A stretch of DNA of 60,333 bases from an uncultured Flavobacteriales bacterium (GCA_913042175.1 CAJWIX010000002.1:1-60333), one strand, 5' to 3'; shown: positions 26,627 to 35,798, counted from the stretch's first letter. Notes: generated from the letters alone by a model not told the origin. Numbers and translations: made by a program.

Positions 26627-27850
26627 TTATGGACTTGTTGTTCTTAATGTTATTTTATGATTTTTAGATTTATATTTATTTAAGTAGCTTAATTGCTTGA
26701 CTGAAGTTTTATGCTCTTTGGCCAATTCCCAGAAACATTTAGCATCCTCTACTTTTATTTCTTGAATTTGTTGGTTTTCCTTACTTATTGTTTCAACAAT
26801 TTGGAGCTTTTGACCTATATAAATTACAGTGGACTTAAGGTTATTCCAATTCATAATATCAGCTACAGAAACATGATATTTTTCAGCAATTATACCAAGA
26901 ACATCACCACTTACCACAGTATGATAAACTGTTTTTTTATGTAGTTGGTTATCATAGAAAAAATTATGCTGCAATGAGTCTTGAAAAATTGAAATTTCAT
27001 GTTCATTTTCCAAAAGAAATGCTCCAACTTCATTGGGTAACAAAATTGGATAATCTTTAGGGATGACATGTTGTAATAAAGATGGATTATCTATTAAAAT
27101 TTCATAAAAATTAATTGCCTTAAAATCGAAAATAGCATCAAAGTAAAGATCATTGGGTATGGTGAAATAGGATTTATCAAGTGGTTTTTCAACTAATACT
27201 TTATGTGCTGTTCTTTCAAGAATGGAATCTAACCTCAGTAAGTATATAACCTTATTTACATTTGAATCAATAGCTTCAATCTGAAAAAGATCCTCATGCT
27301 TTAGTTTTAAATTATGAACATAGTTGGGTGATGTAATAAATGCCAAAGCGGCAGATTCTTTATTCTTGTAAAACGCCAAGAGTCTTTTCAATTCTTTTGA
27401 TGCAGCAATAGTTGATTTTTCAAAATCATACCTTTCATCTATTAAGTGGTTCATTACCAAACCATTATTTAATCCTGAAATATAACTTAACCCCCACGCC
27501 CCTACACCCCCATATTGGGTCTTATAATGATGATTGTAAGCTGAAATGACTAATGGTATTTTACTAAAACACCATGGAATATTATTTAATGAAAAGATCG
27601 AGTCAATAAATTGGATTTTTCCAATGTTATTGCATAAAATAGATTTAATTTTTTTTCTTTCTTTTTTGGATAAAAATGCCTTTCTAGATGTCGTATTTAC
27701 AAACTTAAAGTTGCATTCTTCATTCTCAATGTAATCAAAACTTTCAATTTGATAATTAGGTGCATATTGCGCGTTTATCAACGCACATATGCTGATGAAA
27801 AAAAAGAATCCAAATGATTGCCATTTATACACTCTATAAATTTGATTCAT
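26627..27850 (-). CDS. LysM protein with degenerate lytic-transglycosylase domain
   Basis: Starting at ATG 27850 (a TTG at 27868 would add six residues) the product has a signal peptide (FGFFFFISICALINAQ), an MltD-like transglycosylase region at about 80-190 and two C-terminal LysM motifs (VVSGDVLGIIAEKYHVSVAD and a second, weaker one). The region VISAYNHHYKTQYGGVGAWG lines up with the MltD active site VESxFxP...GxWQ, but the catalytic Glu is replaced by Ile (about residue 102) and Gln of GxWQ by Gly. It likely binds peptidoglycan without cleaving it. It heads the operon of SGNH and MBOAT genes. Confidence 0.75.
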   Translation of the reverse strand: MNQIYRVYKWQSFGFFFFISICALINAQYAPNYQIESFDYIENEECNFKFVNTTSRKAFLSKKERKKIKSILCNNIGKIQFIDSIFSLNNIPWCFSKIPLVISAYNHHYKTQYGGVGAWGLSYISGLNNGLVMNHLIDERYDFEKSTIAASKELKRLLAFYKNKESAALAFITSPNYVHNLKLKHEDLFQIEAIDSNVNKVIYLLRLDSILERTAHKVLVEKPLDKSYFTIPNDLYFDAIFDFKAINFYEILIDNPSLLQHVIPKDYPILLPNEVGAFLLENEHEISIFQDSLQHNFFYDNQLHKKTVYHTVVSGDVLGIIAEKYHVSVADIMNWNNLKSTVIYIGQKLQIVETISKENQQIQEIKVEDAKCFWELAKEHKTSVKQLSYLNKYKSKNHKITLRTTSP

Positions 27851-27899
27851 ATTATTCAATATGATCAATAAAAAGAGAAAAAATTTTTAACACTACCTA

Positions 27900-28934
27900 A
27901 TGGAAAATCTCACTAAAAATAATTTTACCGCTTTACTGGTTATTTTATTTACTATGCAAATGCTTACATTAAATGCTCAAGAGTTAAAAGAATGGCAAGG
28001 AAAAATAAGTTTACATGACAGCACATTTAAAGCAGACTCCAGCTATTGGAAAAAAGGATCAGTCATTAACCTTGGATTTAATAGAGTTGGATTATACAAT
28101 TGGGCTGGTGGTGGTCAAAATTCCATGTCTGTACAAGGTTTAATGAACAACTTTTTATTCTTTAAGCATAAGAAAATTTCTTGGGTCAATCAGCTAACGC
28201 TTTCATATGGAATCATTAGAAATGGTTTTGGTGACAGTATTCCCTGGATAAAAAATGATGATCGTATTGAATTAACCTCAAAATTTGGTCGAAAAACTTC
28301 TTATAAATGGGATTACTCTATTTTATTCAACTTTAGAACACAGTTTGACGAAGGGTATAATACGCCCAATGACTTTAATACAAATAATTACTTCTCTAAG
28401 TTTTTTTCTCCTGCTTTTCCCTTATTAGCATTAGGTTTTGACTATAAAAAAGAACAAGAAATTTCATGCTTCTTATCACCTGCCACACTTAAATCTACAA
28501 TAGTATTGGATCCTTTTCTTTATGAACAAGGAGTTTTTGGAGTTGAAACAGGGGAAAAAATTAGACTTGAAGCTGGTGGATATCTCAACTTAAACTATAG
28601 GAAAAACAATCTTTTAGGGTTAACAGATCTAAACTTTAAAACAAATTTGACTTTGTTTAGCAATTATATCGAACAACCAGAAAATATAGATATTACATGG
28701 GAAACGTTAATATCATATAAGTTTAAGAAACTCTTTAGTATAACTTTTTCTTCATATTTAGTATATGATCATGATACAAAATTATTAAGATACAATAGAG
28801 ATGGGACACCGGTTTACCTTCTAAATGATCAAGGTCAAGCCTATGTAGATGAAAACGGTAGTCAAATTCAAAAAAGAGGTGCAATCACACAGTTTAAGGA
28901 AGTACTCGCTTTGGGATTAATGTTTTCCTTGTAG
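27900..28934 (+). CDS. DUF3078 outer-membrane beta-barrel protein
   Basis: The 344-residue protein has a signal peptide ending near LTLNAQ and the characteristic DUF3078 opening: SSYWKKGSVINLGFNRVGLY followed by NWAGGGQNSMSVQGL. The remainder is alternating-hydrophobicity strands ending in a terminal Leu/Phe-rich strand (EVLALGLMFSL), consistent with an outer-membrane beta barrel. Function in the family is unknown. It diverges from the LysM operon with only 49 bases between starts, so the two promoters must be nearly back to back. Its stop is two bases from the stop of convergent lysS. Confidence 0.85.
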   Translation: MENLTKNNFTALLVILFTMQMLTLNAQELKEWQGKISLHDSTFKADSSYWKKGSVINLGFNRVGLYNWAGGGQNSMSVQGLMNNFLFFKHKKISWVNQLTLSYGIIRNGFGDSIPWIKNDDRIELTSKFGRKTSYKWDYSILFNFRTQFDEGYNTPNDFNTNNYFSKFFSPAFPLLALGFDYKKEQEISCFLSPATLKSTIVLDPFLYEQGVFGVETGEKIRLEAGGYLNLNYRKNNLLGLTDLNFKTNLTLFSNYIEQPENIDITWETLISYKFKKLFSITFSSYLVYDHDTKLLRYNRDGTPVYLLNDQGQAYVDENGSQIQKRGAITQFKEVLALGLMFSL

Positions 28935-28936
28935 CA

Positions 28937-30637
28937 TTATTGAATATACTCAACGGTTAATCCAGTATCAGTCTTCACTACTTTGGTAATGTTTTGTTTA
29001 CCCAAGGATTTAATTCCTTTATCCCATTGCTTATTGGAAAGCCCACATAAATCTTTCAATTCCACTAAATCCATTAATTTACGCTTGGATATAATATCAT
29101 ATATGATTTGCTCATTTTCAGTTAACTCTAGCTTTTTAGAAGCACTTTTAGATTCTGGTTTCATCTGAGGGAAAAAGAGCACTTCTTGTATGGATGGCTG
29201 GTTGCATAAAAACATCACTAATCGATCAATTCCTATGCCCATTCCAGAAGTTGGGGGCATACCATACTCTAAAGCTCTTACAAAGTCATGATCTATAAAC
29301 ATAGCCTCATCATCTCCTTTTTCTGCTAATTTAACTTGTTCCTCAAATCGTTCTTTTTGATCAATAGGATCGTTAAGTTCTGAATAGGCATTGGCTAATT
29401 CTTTGCCATTGACCATTAATTCAAATCGTTCAGTTAGCTCAGGGTTATCTCTGTGCTTTTTACATAAAGGAGACATTTCAACAGGGTAATCAGTAATAAA
29501 TGTGGGCTGGATATAACTACTTTCACATTTTTCACCAAAAATTTCATCAATTAACTTTCCTTTACCCATGGTTTCGTTAACCTCAACGCCTAATTCTTTA
29601 CAAACTGCTCTAATTTGACTTTCATTCATAGATGAAAGATCATGTCCAGTGTGTTCTTTAATTGCGTCAAGCATTGAAATTCGTTTAAAAGGACGTTTGA
29701 AGTTTACTTTGTTATCCCCAATACTAACTTCTGTTGTTCCCAAAACTTCCAAACAAATGGTCTCCAACATTTCTTCCGTAAAATTCATCATCCATTTGTA
29801 ATCCTTGTACGCTACATAAATTTCCATTTGGGTAAACTCAGGATTGTGAGTTCTATCCATTCCTTCGTTCCTAAAATCTTTTGCAAATTCAAAAACTCCT
29901 TCAAATCCTCCGACAATTAAACGCTTTAAATACAACTCATTGGCTATTCTTAAATACAATGGAATATCTAAGCTATTGTGGTGCGTAATAAATGGTCTTG
30001 CTGCTGCTCCTCCAGGAATTGGTTGAAGAATAGGTGTTTCCACTTCCAAATAGCCTTTTGCATTTAAGAAATTTCGCATGCTAGACATAATTTTGGAACG
30101 CTTGACAAAAGTGTCTTTTACCTGTTCATTTACCACTAAATCTACATATCTTCTCCTATATCTTAGCTCTGGGTCATTAAATGCATCATGTATATTCCCA
30201 TCCTTATCCACTTTGGGCATCGGTAAGGGCTTAAGTGCTTTACTTAATAAATGAAACTTTTGGACCTCAACTGTAATTTCACCAACCATAGTCTTAAACA
30301 CAACCCCTTCAATGCCTAAAAAATCACCTAAGTCTAGCCATTTCTTAAAAACTGTATTGTATTGATCTTTATTTTCATCCGGGCAAATTGTATCGCGATT
30401 AAAATAAACTTGAATTTTACCCTTTGAATCTTGAATAACACCAAAACTTGCTTTGCCTTGTATCTTTCTCCTAAGTAATCTGCCGGCAATTATTACTTTT
30501 TCACCCTCATTGAAATTTTCTTTTATCTCTGATGAAAAATGAGATCGGTTAAACTCTTGAGCTGGGTATGGGTTTATGCCGTAATCAATGAGTTTTTGAA
30601 GACTCTCTCTTCTTATGAGTTCCTGTTCTGAAAGCAT
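28937..30637 (-). CDS. lysS: Lysine-tRNA ligase, class II
   Basis: The enzyme charges tRNA-Lys. The 566-residue protein has the N-terminal OB-fold anticodon-binding domain (KVIIAGRLLRRKIQGKASFG) and the class II core: motif 1 near FLNAKGYLEVETPILQP, motif 2 FEFAKDFRNEGMDRTHNPEF, and motif 3 GYGMPPTSGMGIGIDRLVMF-like text (seen as MPPTSGMGIGIDRLVMFLC). Residues after about 500 form an extra roughly 65-residue winged-helix-like tail (ENEQIIYDIISKRKLMDLVE), seen in other flavobacterial LysS proteins. Ahead of it lies the universal stress protein gene, 13 bases away. Confidence 0.96.
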   Translation of the reverse strand: MLSEQELIRRESLQKLIDYGINPYPAQEFNRSHFSSEIKENFNEGEKVIIAGRLLRRKIQGKASFGVIQDSKGKIQVYFNRDTICPDENKDQYNTVFKKWLDLGDFLGIEGVVFKTMVGEITVEVQKFHLLSKALKPLPMPKVDKDGNIHDAFNDPELRYRRRYVDLVVNEQVKDTFVKRSKIMSSMRNFLNAKGYLEVETPILQPIPGGAAARPFITHHNSLDIPLYLRIANELYLKRLIVGGFEGVFEFAKDFRNEGMDRTHNPEFTQMEIYVAYKDYKWMMNFTEEMLETICLEVLGTTEVSIGDNKVNFKRPFKRISMLDAIKEHTGHDLSSMNESQIRAVCKELGVEVNETMGKGKLIDEIFGEKCESSYIQPTFITDYPVEMSPLCKKHRDNPELTERFELMVNGKELANAYSELNDPIDQKERFEEQVKLAEKGDDEAMFIDHDFVRALEYGMPPTSGMGIGIDRLVMFLCNQPSIQEVLFFPQMKPESKSASKKLELTENEQIIYDIISKRKLMDLVELKDLCGLSNKQWDKGIKSLGKQNITKVVKTDTGLTVEYIQ

Positions 30638-30650
30638 ATAATTAAATAGA

Positions 30651-31484
30651 TTATCTAACTAAAATACTTCCTGATGCGATAGTTGATTTAAGCGGGTTAA
30701 GGCATAATACTGGAATCTTTGCTTTGTTGGCTATAATTTCTTGCTGATAAGAACTGCCTAAAATTCCCATTAAAGAATTTTTTTGAAGATTCATAATAGC
30801 AATTAAATCCGCCTCAACTTTTGCTGATAGCTTAAAAACTCCTTCAAGTAAATTATCTCCTTCATCCACTATTTGAGTAGTGAATTTTACATTTTTACCT
30901 TTTAGGTATTTGGCAGCCCAAATTCTATTTGCTTTTAGTTTGTTAGATAAAAATTCATCTGACTCGTTAGGTGTAATTAGATGGACTTCAGAATCAAAAT
31001 AGTGGGCAATATTAGCTACCATTTCAAGTTTTTGTTTGGTTTCATTGTTTAAATCAAGTGGCACAACAATACTGTCATAACCTGTATCATTCATCAATTG
31101 ATCTTGCACAACAATAAAAGGGACTGAAGAGTTTGTAATAACCTTTAAAGCGTAACTGCCTGTAATTTTTTGCCAACCGCTTGCACCATGTGTTCCCATA
31201 AAAATCATAGAAACACCTAATTCTGATGCAGCATCACCAATGTCATCAAAGATATTACCAACTCTAACTATAGATCTAACTTCAATGTTTTCATTTATAG
31301 ATTTAGCCCATTTTTCCTCCTCAGCCAACTTAGTAGTTGCATTAGAAATGTCATTTTTTTCCTTTACAACATTTAATAAAATAACTTCTGCCTGAATTAT
31401 AACTCCTAATTTAACAGCATGTTGAATTGCTGAATGAGCTTCGTTAGTGAAATCAGTAGGTACAAGTAGTTTTGTCTTCATCAT
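30651..31484 (-). CDS. Tandem universal stress protein
   Basis: The 277-residue cytoplasmic protein holds two UspA modules. The first begins TKLLVPTDFTNEAHSAIQHA and ends with the ATP-binding loop IFMGTHGASGWQKITGSYAL (GxxGxxG-like) and NSSVPFIVVQD. The second begins DSIVVPLDLNNETKQKLEMV, has LIAIMNLQKNSLMGILGSSY and ends KIPVLCLNPL; its glycine loop is less complete. Tandem Usp proteins usually respond to starvation and oxidative stress, and some bind ATP. It lies upstream of lysS on the same strand. Confidence 0.9.
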   Translation of the reverse strand: MMKTKLLVPTDFTNEAHSAIQHAVKLGVIIQAEVILLNVVKEKNDISNATTKLAEEEKWAKSINENIEVRSIVRVGNIFDDIGDAASELGVSMIFMGTHGASGWQKITGSYALKVITNSSVPFIVVQDQLMNDTGYDSIVVPLDLNNETKQKLEMVANIAHYFDSEVHLITPNESDEFLSNKLKANRIWAAKYLKGKNVKFTTQIVDEGDNLLEGVFKLSAKVEADLIAIMNLQKNSLMGILGSSYQQEIIANKAKIPVLCLNPLKSTIASGSILVR

Positions 31485-31549
31485 TACAAAAATTTATGGG
31501 TTACAAATTTAGAATTAAAAATTGTAACTAATCTTGAAATTGAGCTTTA

Positions 31550-31996
31550 TTACGCAGATTTTTCCTGTAAAACCTGTTCAGGTTCATTAAGTTTTTCTTC
31601 AGTATTAGATAAATCTTTCAAAACTGCACCCATTTTACAATTTCCGGAGAATATTGCTCCTGGTTCAATGGATAATTTATTGGTAGAAATTTCCCCTTGA
31701 AGTTTGGCTGTGCTTTTAAGTGATAATAACTCATCAACTTCAATTATGCCGTTAAGTTTACCTTCAATATCAGCATTTTTACAATAAATATTGCCATCAA
31801 TTTTTCCAGTTGGACCTAATACTAATCTTCCCTTAACATTAATAGTTCCCTTGACATAACCATCAATTCGTATGTTAGAATCTGATTTGATGTCACCTTC
31901 AATGTGAGTTCCTTCCACAATGCGGTTTAACCTCTCTGGAGATTGGCTTCCATTTGAATAACCTGCCATAGTATGTTTATCTGATTTAAATACCAT
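31550..31996 (-). CDS. Bactofilin family cytoskeletal protein
   Basis: From the ATG at 31996 (a TTG at 32008 would add four residues) the product is a bactofilin: a short N-terminal tail, then the beta-helix core with regular hydrophobic repeats (RIVEGTHIEGDIKSDSNIRI, DGYVKGTINVKGRLVLGPTG, IDGNIYCKNADIEGKLNGII). A short acidic tail follows. Bactofilins polymerise spontaneously into filaments at the membrane and help organise cell-wall enzymes and cell shape. An M23 peptidase, the frequent partner of bactofilins, is encoded 2.8 kb away on the other strand. Confidence 0.92.
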   Translation of the reverse strand: MVFKSDKHTMAGYSNGSQSPERLNRIVEGTHIEGDIKSDSNIRIDGYVKGTINVKGRLVLGPTGKIDGNIYCKNADIEGKLNGIIEVDELLSLKSTAKLQGEISTNKLSIEPGAIFSGNCKMGAVLKDLSNTEEKLNEPEQVLQEKSA

Positions 31997-32036
31997 AATT
32001 TGATGCAAATATATAAAAAACGATTTTTATAGCTTT

Positions 32037-34736
32037 TTACAGGTAAAATTCTTTAAAGAATTGAGTATAATTTTCAATATTTTTTTCCAAATAGAGCTCC
32101 TTAAGATTATTAGGAGAAAGCACAAAGTAGGTTTTTTCTCTGTAATTTTTAATTCTACCGTTATTTACCTGAAAAGCCAGGTAGTAATCCATTGCTTTAT
32201 TTGCATTTGGAAATGACTTTACCAAAATCATTTGATCAGATGTGTTTAAAAATTTATTAGATGTTTTAAGATTATTAGCTGAAAAGGATGCTGAGTTAAA
32301 ATCAGCTACAGCAATTTTAGCCTTGTTTATATCAAAATCATCTTTGGGAGAAAATAAGATAAAGTAATGTACAGTATCTGGGCTATATGAAAATTTCCAC
32401 TTTTGCTTTTCTAACGCATTTTTAGCATTAAATACTTTTAAAGTTTTTAAAATTTCATACGCTTGATCACCTTGAATAGTTCCCATGCATTTTTCTACTG
32501 TTTTTTTAAGCATATCTATAAGTAATGTGTGGGTAGTATCATCTAACTCTGGAAGCTTAGCAAAACTGTATGCCATGAGTAAATTATAAGAGCAAAATAA
32601 TGGATTTAGTGAATCTTTTACTGCCTCAACTGCTCCTTCATAAGCTAATTGAAAATTCCCGTTACTGTAATGATGATACAAATTCTTATATCTTAAATTT
32701 TCTTCCTGGTATTTCTTATCAGCTGTATCTAAAGAATTGGTTAAAAGTTTTGCGTATTTGCTTCTTGGATATTTAGTCAATAACAATTCTTTCATTTCAG
32801 CTTGTTCTCTAGCATTATTCAATTCTTCATGAATTAAGTACAACTCATAAATAGATGCAATGGCCATTTCCAATGGTTGATAATTGGCCACTATCTGTTT
32901 AAAATAGTAAGTGGCTTTTTTAAGATTCCCCGTTTCGTAGTGATGAATTAGTCCCAAATTGAACATAGCTTCTAAAGAGGCTTCCTTCATTTGCAGTAAC
33001 CTTGAACTATCTTCACAAGGAAGTCCCGCCATTAGTTCTTCATATAAATCATTATTTTCTTGAACCATTTCTTCATCTATTTCCTCATCTATTAAAGAAG
33101 ATTTCTTTGACGATCTTCTCCAATTGTCTTCTAATTTTCTTGCCCCCCATTTTGAATCAAAATTTGCTTTCCCTCTGTTTAACATTGTTTCGTCCCAAAA
33201 AAACATGGTTTGTGTAAATATTCCTAAATTTTTTGGAGCCCCTAATCTATTGTTTACACTTGCCGTTAGTGTATTAGATTCTTGTAATTCTTTCTGTTGC
33301 TCAAGAAAGTCAACAACATCAAATATTTTTTTACTTTTTTCATCTGCACTTAAGGCACAAATATTTATTAGACTATCGTTGTCATTTATAATTTTAGTGT
33401 TTCCGTAAATGTTTTCTAATACAGTATATCTCTTTATAGTAGATTGCTTAGCAATGCTGTCGTTTTTCCATACTTGTTGGATAGTATCGTAATATTGATA
33501 GGCCAGCACATAATCCTCTTTAGAATAATTCCAGTCTCCCAGTTTTTGCAATGATTTAGTTTTTTGCTTTTTATTTTTTTTACTTACGCTTACAGACGTT
33601 TTTAAATAATCTATCGCTAATGATTCATTGTTTTCAGTAAAAGCAATTTCAGCTAAAGCAAAATATATTTGATCAAAGTAATCAATGTTTTTATCATCGT
33701 CTAACATTTTTAATAACTGGGCCTTTATTGCTTTTGCATCTCCACCGCTAAAAGATAATGCTCTGTTAATTTTGGCTTGAAATGCCATATCATATTCAGG
33801 GTTTCGATTAACAACCCATTGATAATAGGTAGATGCCTTATAGTTACCTTCTTTGTGGTATAACTGAGCAAGGATAAATATTAATCGAGTTTTAAAAGAT
33901 TTTTTATGTTTTCTATTTAAGGCTAGTTCTAATGACTCTACCGCTTTTTCTTCTTCTCCAGATTTTAAATATAGATCTGCTAAAGTTGGATAAACATGGT
34001 CAATTATTTTTTGTGGGATTTTTAATTCTTGATCTTCAAGATATTTAATCCGTTCATCAAAGTTTGTTTTAACTCTCCATTTTTCTTTAAACTTTAATTT
34101 CTTTTTTGATTGAGGTATATATGATTTGAATTTTGTATTAATTGATGTTAAAAATGGTTGATCGTCTAGTACTTTTTGTTGCTCCTCGCTTTTGGTAATT
34201 ATTTCTAATAAAATTTCTTCTGCATCATCATAAGCTTCCATCTCAATATAAGTCTTTGCCTGCCAAAAAATACTTTCGTAATAACTGTTTTCTATTTCAT
34301 AATGAGTTTCTACATATTGAAATATTTTTAATGCTTGACCAAATTCTTTTTTATAGAATTTTGTTTGACCAATTGTCATCCAATTATCATCTATCCATTT
34401 GCACCATTCCTTATTTCTTGACCTCCCCTTCTTCGCATGAGGCATTCTGTGTTTATAAATGACCAACTCACATTTAGCCGCAGCAGTATCCATTGGAGAG
34501 TACCAATTTTTGGATTCACTTATGCTTGGTAAAGGGTAAATCGGTAATAATTCATTATAGTCTTCAGTCCTTGAATTTAAAAATGTACTGTAAGTGGTAT
34601 TTATAATTTCATTAGCATTAAAATAACCATTGTACTTGGCATGTAAATTGTGAAAAGTTCTATGAACTACGCTGTTTTTTTCAGTAGTACATGAAAAAAA
34701 TGTAAAGGCTGCTAAAAAATATAATGCGTTTTTCAT
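32037..34736 (-). CDS. PorW/SprE-like T9SS and gliding-motility lipoprotein
   Basis: The 899-residue protein starts with a lipoprotein signal (FLAAFTFFSC, Cys 16) followed by TTEKNSVVHRTFHNLHAKYN and YFNANE, the opening I associate with PorW/SprE. It then has TPR motifs: WMTIGQTKFYKKEFGQALKI, ESIFWQAKTYIEMEAYDDAE, and further repeats about 260-420 and 590-700. PorW/SprE is an outer-membrane-associated lipoprotein needed for type IX secretion and, in gliding species, motility. This fits the T9SS substrates in the window. The tail (about 780-899) is not recognised. It is separated by 40 bases from the bactofilin gene downstream. Confidence 0.78.
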   Translation of the reverse strand: MKNALYFLAAFTFFSCTTEKNSVVHRTFHNLHAKYNGYFNANEIINTTYSTFLNSRTEDYNELLPIYPLPSISESKNWYSPMDTAAAKCELVIYKHRMPHAKKGRSRNKEWCKWIDDNWMTIGQTKFYKKEFGQALKIFQYVETHYEIENSYYESIFWQAKTYIEMEAYDDAEEILLEIITKSEEQQKVLDDQPFLTSINTKFKSYIPQSKKKLKFKEKWRVKTNFDERIKYLEDQELKIPQKIIDHVYPTLADLYLKSGEEEKAVESLELALNRKHKKSFKTRLIFILAQLYHKEGNYKASTYYQWVVNRNPEYDMAFQAKINRALSFSGGDAKAIKAQLLKMLDDDKNIDYFDQIYFALAEIAFTENNESLAIDYLKTSVSVSKKNKKQKTKSLQKLGDWNYSKEDYVLAYQYYDTIQQVWKNDSIAKQSTIKRYTVLENIYGNTKIINDNDSLINICALSADEKSKKIFDVVDFLEQQKELQESNTLTASVNNRLGAPKNLGIFTQTMFFWDETMLNRGKANFDSKWGARKLEDNWRRSSKKSSLIDEEIDEEMVQENNDLYEELMAGLPCEDSSRLLQMKEASLEAMFNLGLIHHYETGNLKKATYYFKQIVANYQPLEMAIASIYELYLIHEELNNAREQAEMKELLLTKYPRSKYAKLLTNSLDTADKKYQEENLRYKNLYHHYSNGNFQLAYEGAVEAVKDSLNPLFCSYNLLMAYSFAKLPELDDTTHTLLIDMLKKTVEKCMGTIQGDQAYEILKTLKVFNAKNALEKQKWKFSYSPDTVHYFILFSPKDDFDINKAKIAVADFNSASFSANNLKTSNKFLNTSDQMILVKSFPNANKAMDYYLAFQVNNGRIKNYREKTYFVLSPNNLKELYLEKNIENYTQFFKEFYL

Positions 34737-34858
34737 GTTTTAAACCTGCAATATTAACAACAAAGTAGGCAACTTATTGTGTGTTATTAGAATTATTACC
34801 TTTTAAGTTTTTCCATTTTACTAATTAATTTTTTTGATATTTGCTTCAAAACCTATTA

Positions 34859-35764
34859 ATGGCCAATAAAAACAATAAGAAAAAAAGTCGTTTAAAAACT
34901 TGGTTTGGTAAAATCCAAGAAAAGAAGAGAATTATTGTTTTAGATGTAGACAATTATGAAGAAAAAAGATCATATACTACCTCAAAGTTCAATCTATTTG
35001 TACTATCGACCTTCTGTGTTATTGTTCTAGGGTTTTTGGCATTTACTTTAATTTCTTACAGCTCTCTCAAAACACTTATTCCTGGTTATCCGAACCCTAC
35101 ACAACAACAACAGTTAAAAGATAAGAATATTATAATTGATCAAAAATTAAGTGAGTTAATTGAAAAAACTGAAAAAGAAAAAGTATATATCAACAACGTA
35201 TTAGAAATTTTAAATGGCAATATACCTTTAGATGAAAAAGACACCAATTGGACAAAAATAAAAACTAATGTCTCTCCAACTCAAAATGAAATTTCTCCAT
35301 CTGAAAAATCAATTCGAGAAAAAGTACAAAATAGAGAAAAGTTTGATGTTGACATTATTCCTGGAGGTGCGTTAAAAAGTGAGGTTCTTCCGCAACTGCT
35401 ACTTTTCCCTCCCATCAAAGGGGAAATAACCAATAAAATGAATATTTCCAATGGGCATTTTGGCGTAGATGTAATAGCCCCAAAAAATGAAGCTGTATCA
35501 TCCATATTAAATGGCACAATTGTTTACCAAAATTGGTCGCCAAACGATGGCCATGTAGTACATATTCAACACAAAAAAAATCTTCTATCCATATATAAAC
35601 ACAACTCTGAAATTTTAAAAAAAATTGGAGATTTTGTTGAGTCCGGAGAACCTATCGCCATTGTTGGTAATAGTGGTGAACACTCAACTGGGCCACATTT
35701 ACATTTCGAATTATGGCATAATGGTTATCCTTTAGATCCCGAAAAATTCATCAATTTCAATTAA
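34859..35764 (+). CDS. M23-family metallopeptidase, membrane-anchored
   Basis: This peptidoglycan-directed enzyme has a cytoplasmic basic tail, one transmembrane helix (LFVLSTFCVIVLGFLAFTLI, about 45-65), a linker and a C-terminal LytM domain. The LytM motifs are GHFGVDVIAPKNEAV (HxxxD), a central His in HVVHIQHKKN, and the HxH in GPHLHFELWHNG, all intact, so it should be an active endopeptidase (GlyGly or D,D). The ATG at 34859 is preferred over TTG 34841. It diverges from the PorW/SprE gene with about 120 bases between, and ends before the fatty-acid operon promoter. Confidence 0.92.
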   Translation: MANKNNKKKSRLKTWFGKIQEKKRIIVLDVDNYEEKRSYTTSKFNLFVLSTFCVIVLGFLAFTLISYSSLKTLIPGYPNPTQQQQLKDKNIIIDQKLSELIEKTEKEKVYINNVLEILNGNIPLDEKDTNWTKIKTNVSPTQNEISPSEKSIREKVQNREKFDVDIIPGGALKSEVLPQLLLFPPIKGEITNKMNISNGHFGVDVIAPKNEAVSSILNGTIVYQNWSPNDGHVVHIQHKKNLLSIYKHNSEILKKIGDFVESGEPIAIVGNSGEHSTGPHLHFELWHNGYPLDPEKFINFN

Positions 35765-35766
35765 AG

Positions 35767-35798
35767 TTTTTTTCTTCGATACATTATACCTAAATTTG
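35767..35798 (+). promoter_or_regulatory. Predicted Bacteroidetes-type promoter of the yceD-rpmF-plsX-fabH unit
   Basis: TAAATTTG at 35791-35798 matches the -7 consensus TAnnTTTG of Bacteroidetes sigma-ABfr exactly. The -33 position, 20 bases upstream, is the weak TTTT at 35767-35770. The start codon at 35818 would leave a leader of roughly 14 bases. No experimental support. Confidence 0.5.

Noticed and set aside
33002-33408. Overlapping plus-strand ORFs inside the PorW/SprE-like gene
   Set aside because: They are antisense shadows with biased Leu/Phe composition, no plausible start context and no spacing to neighbours.
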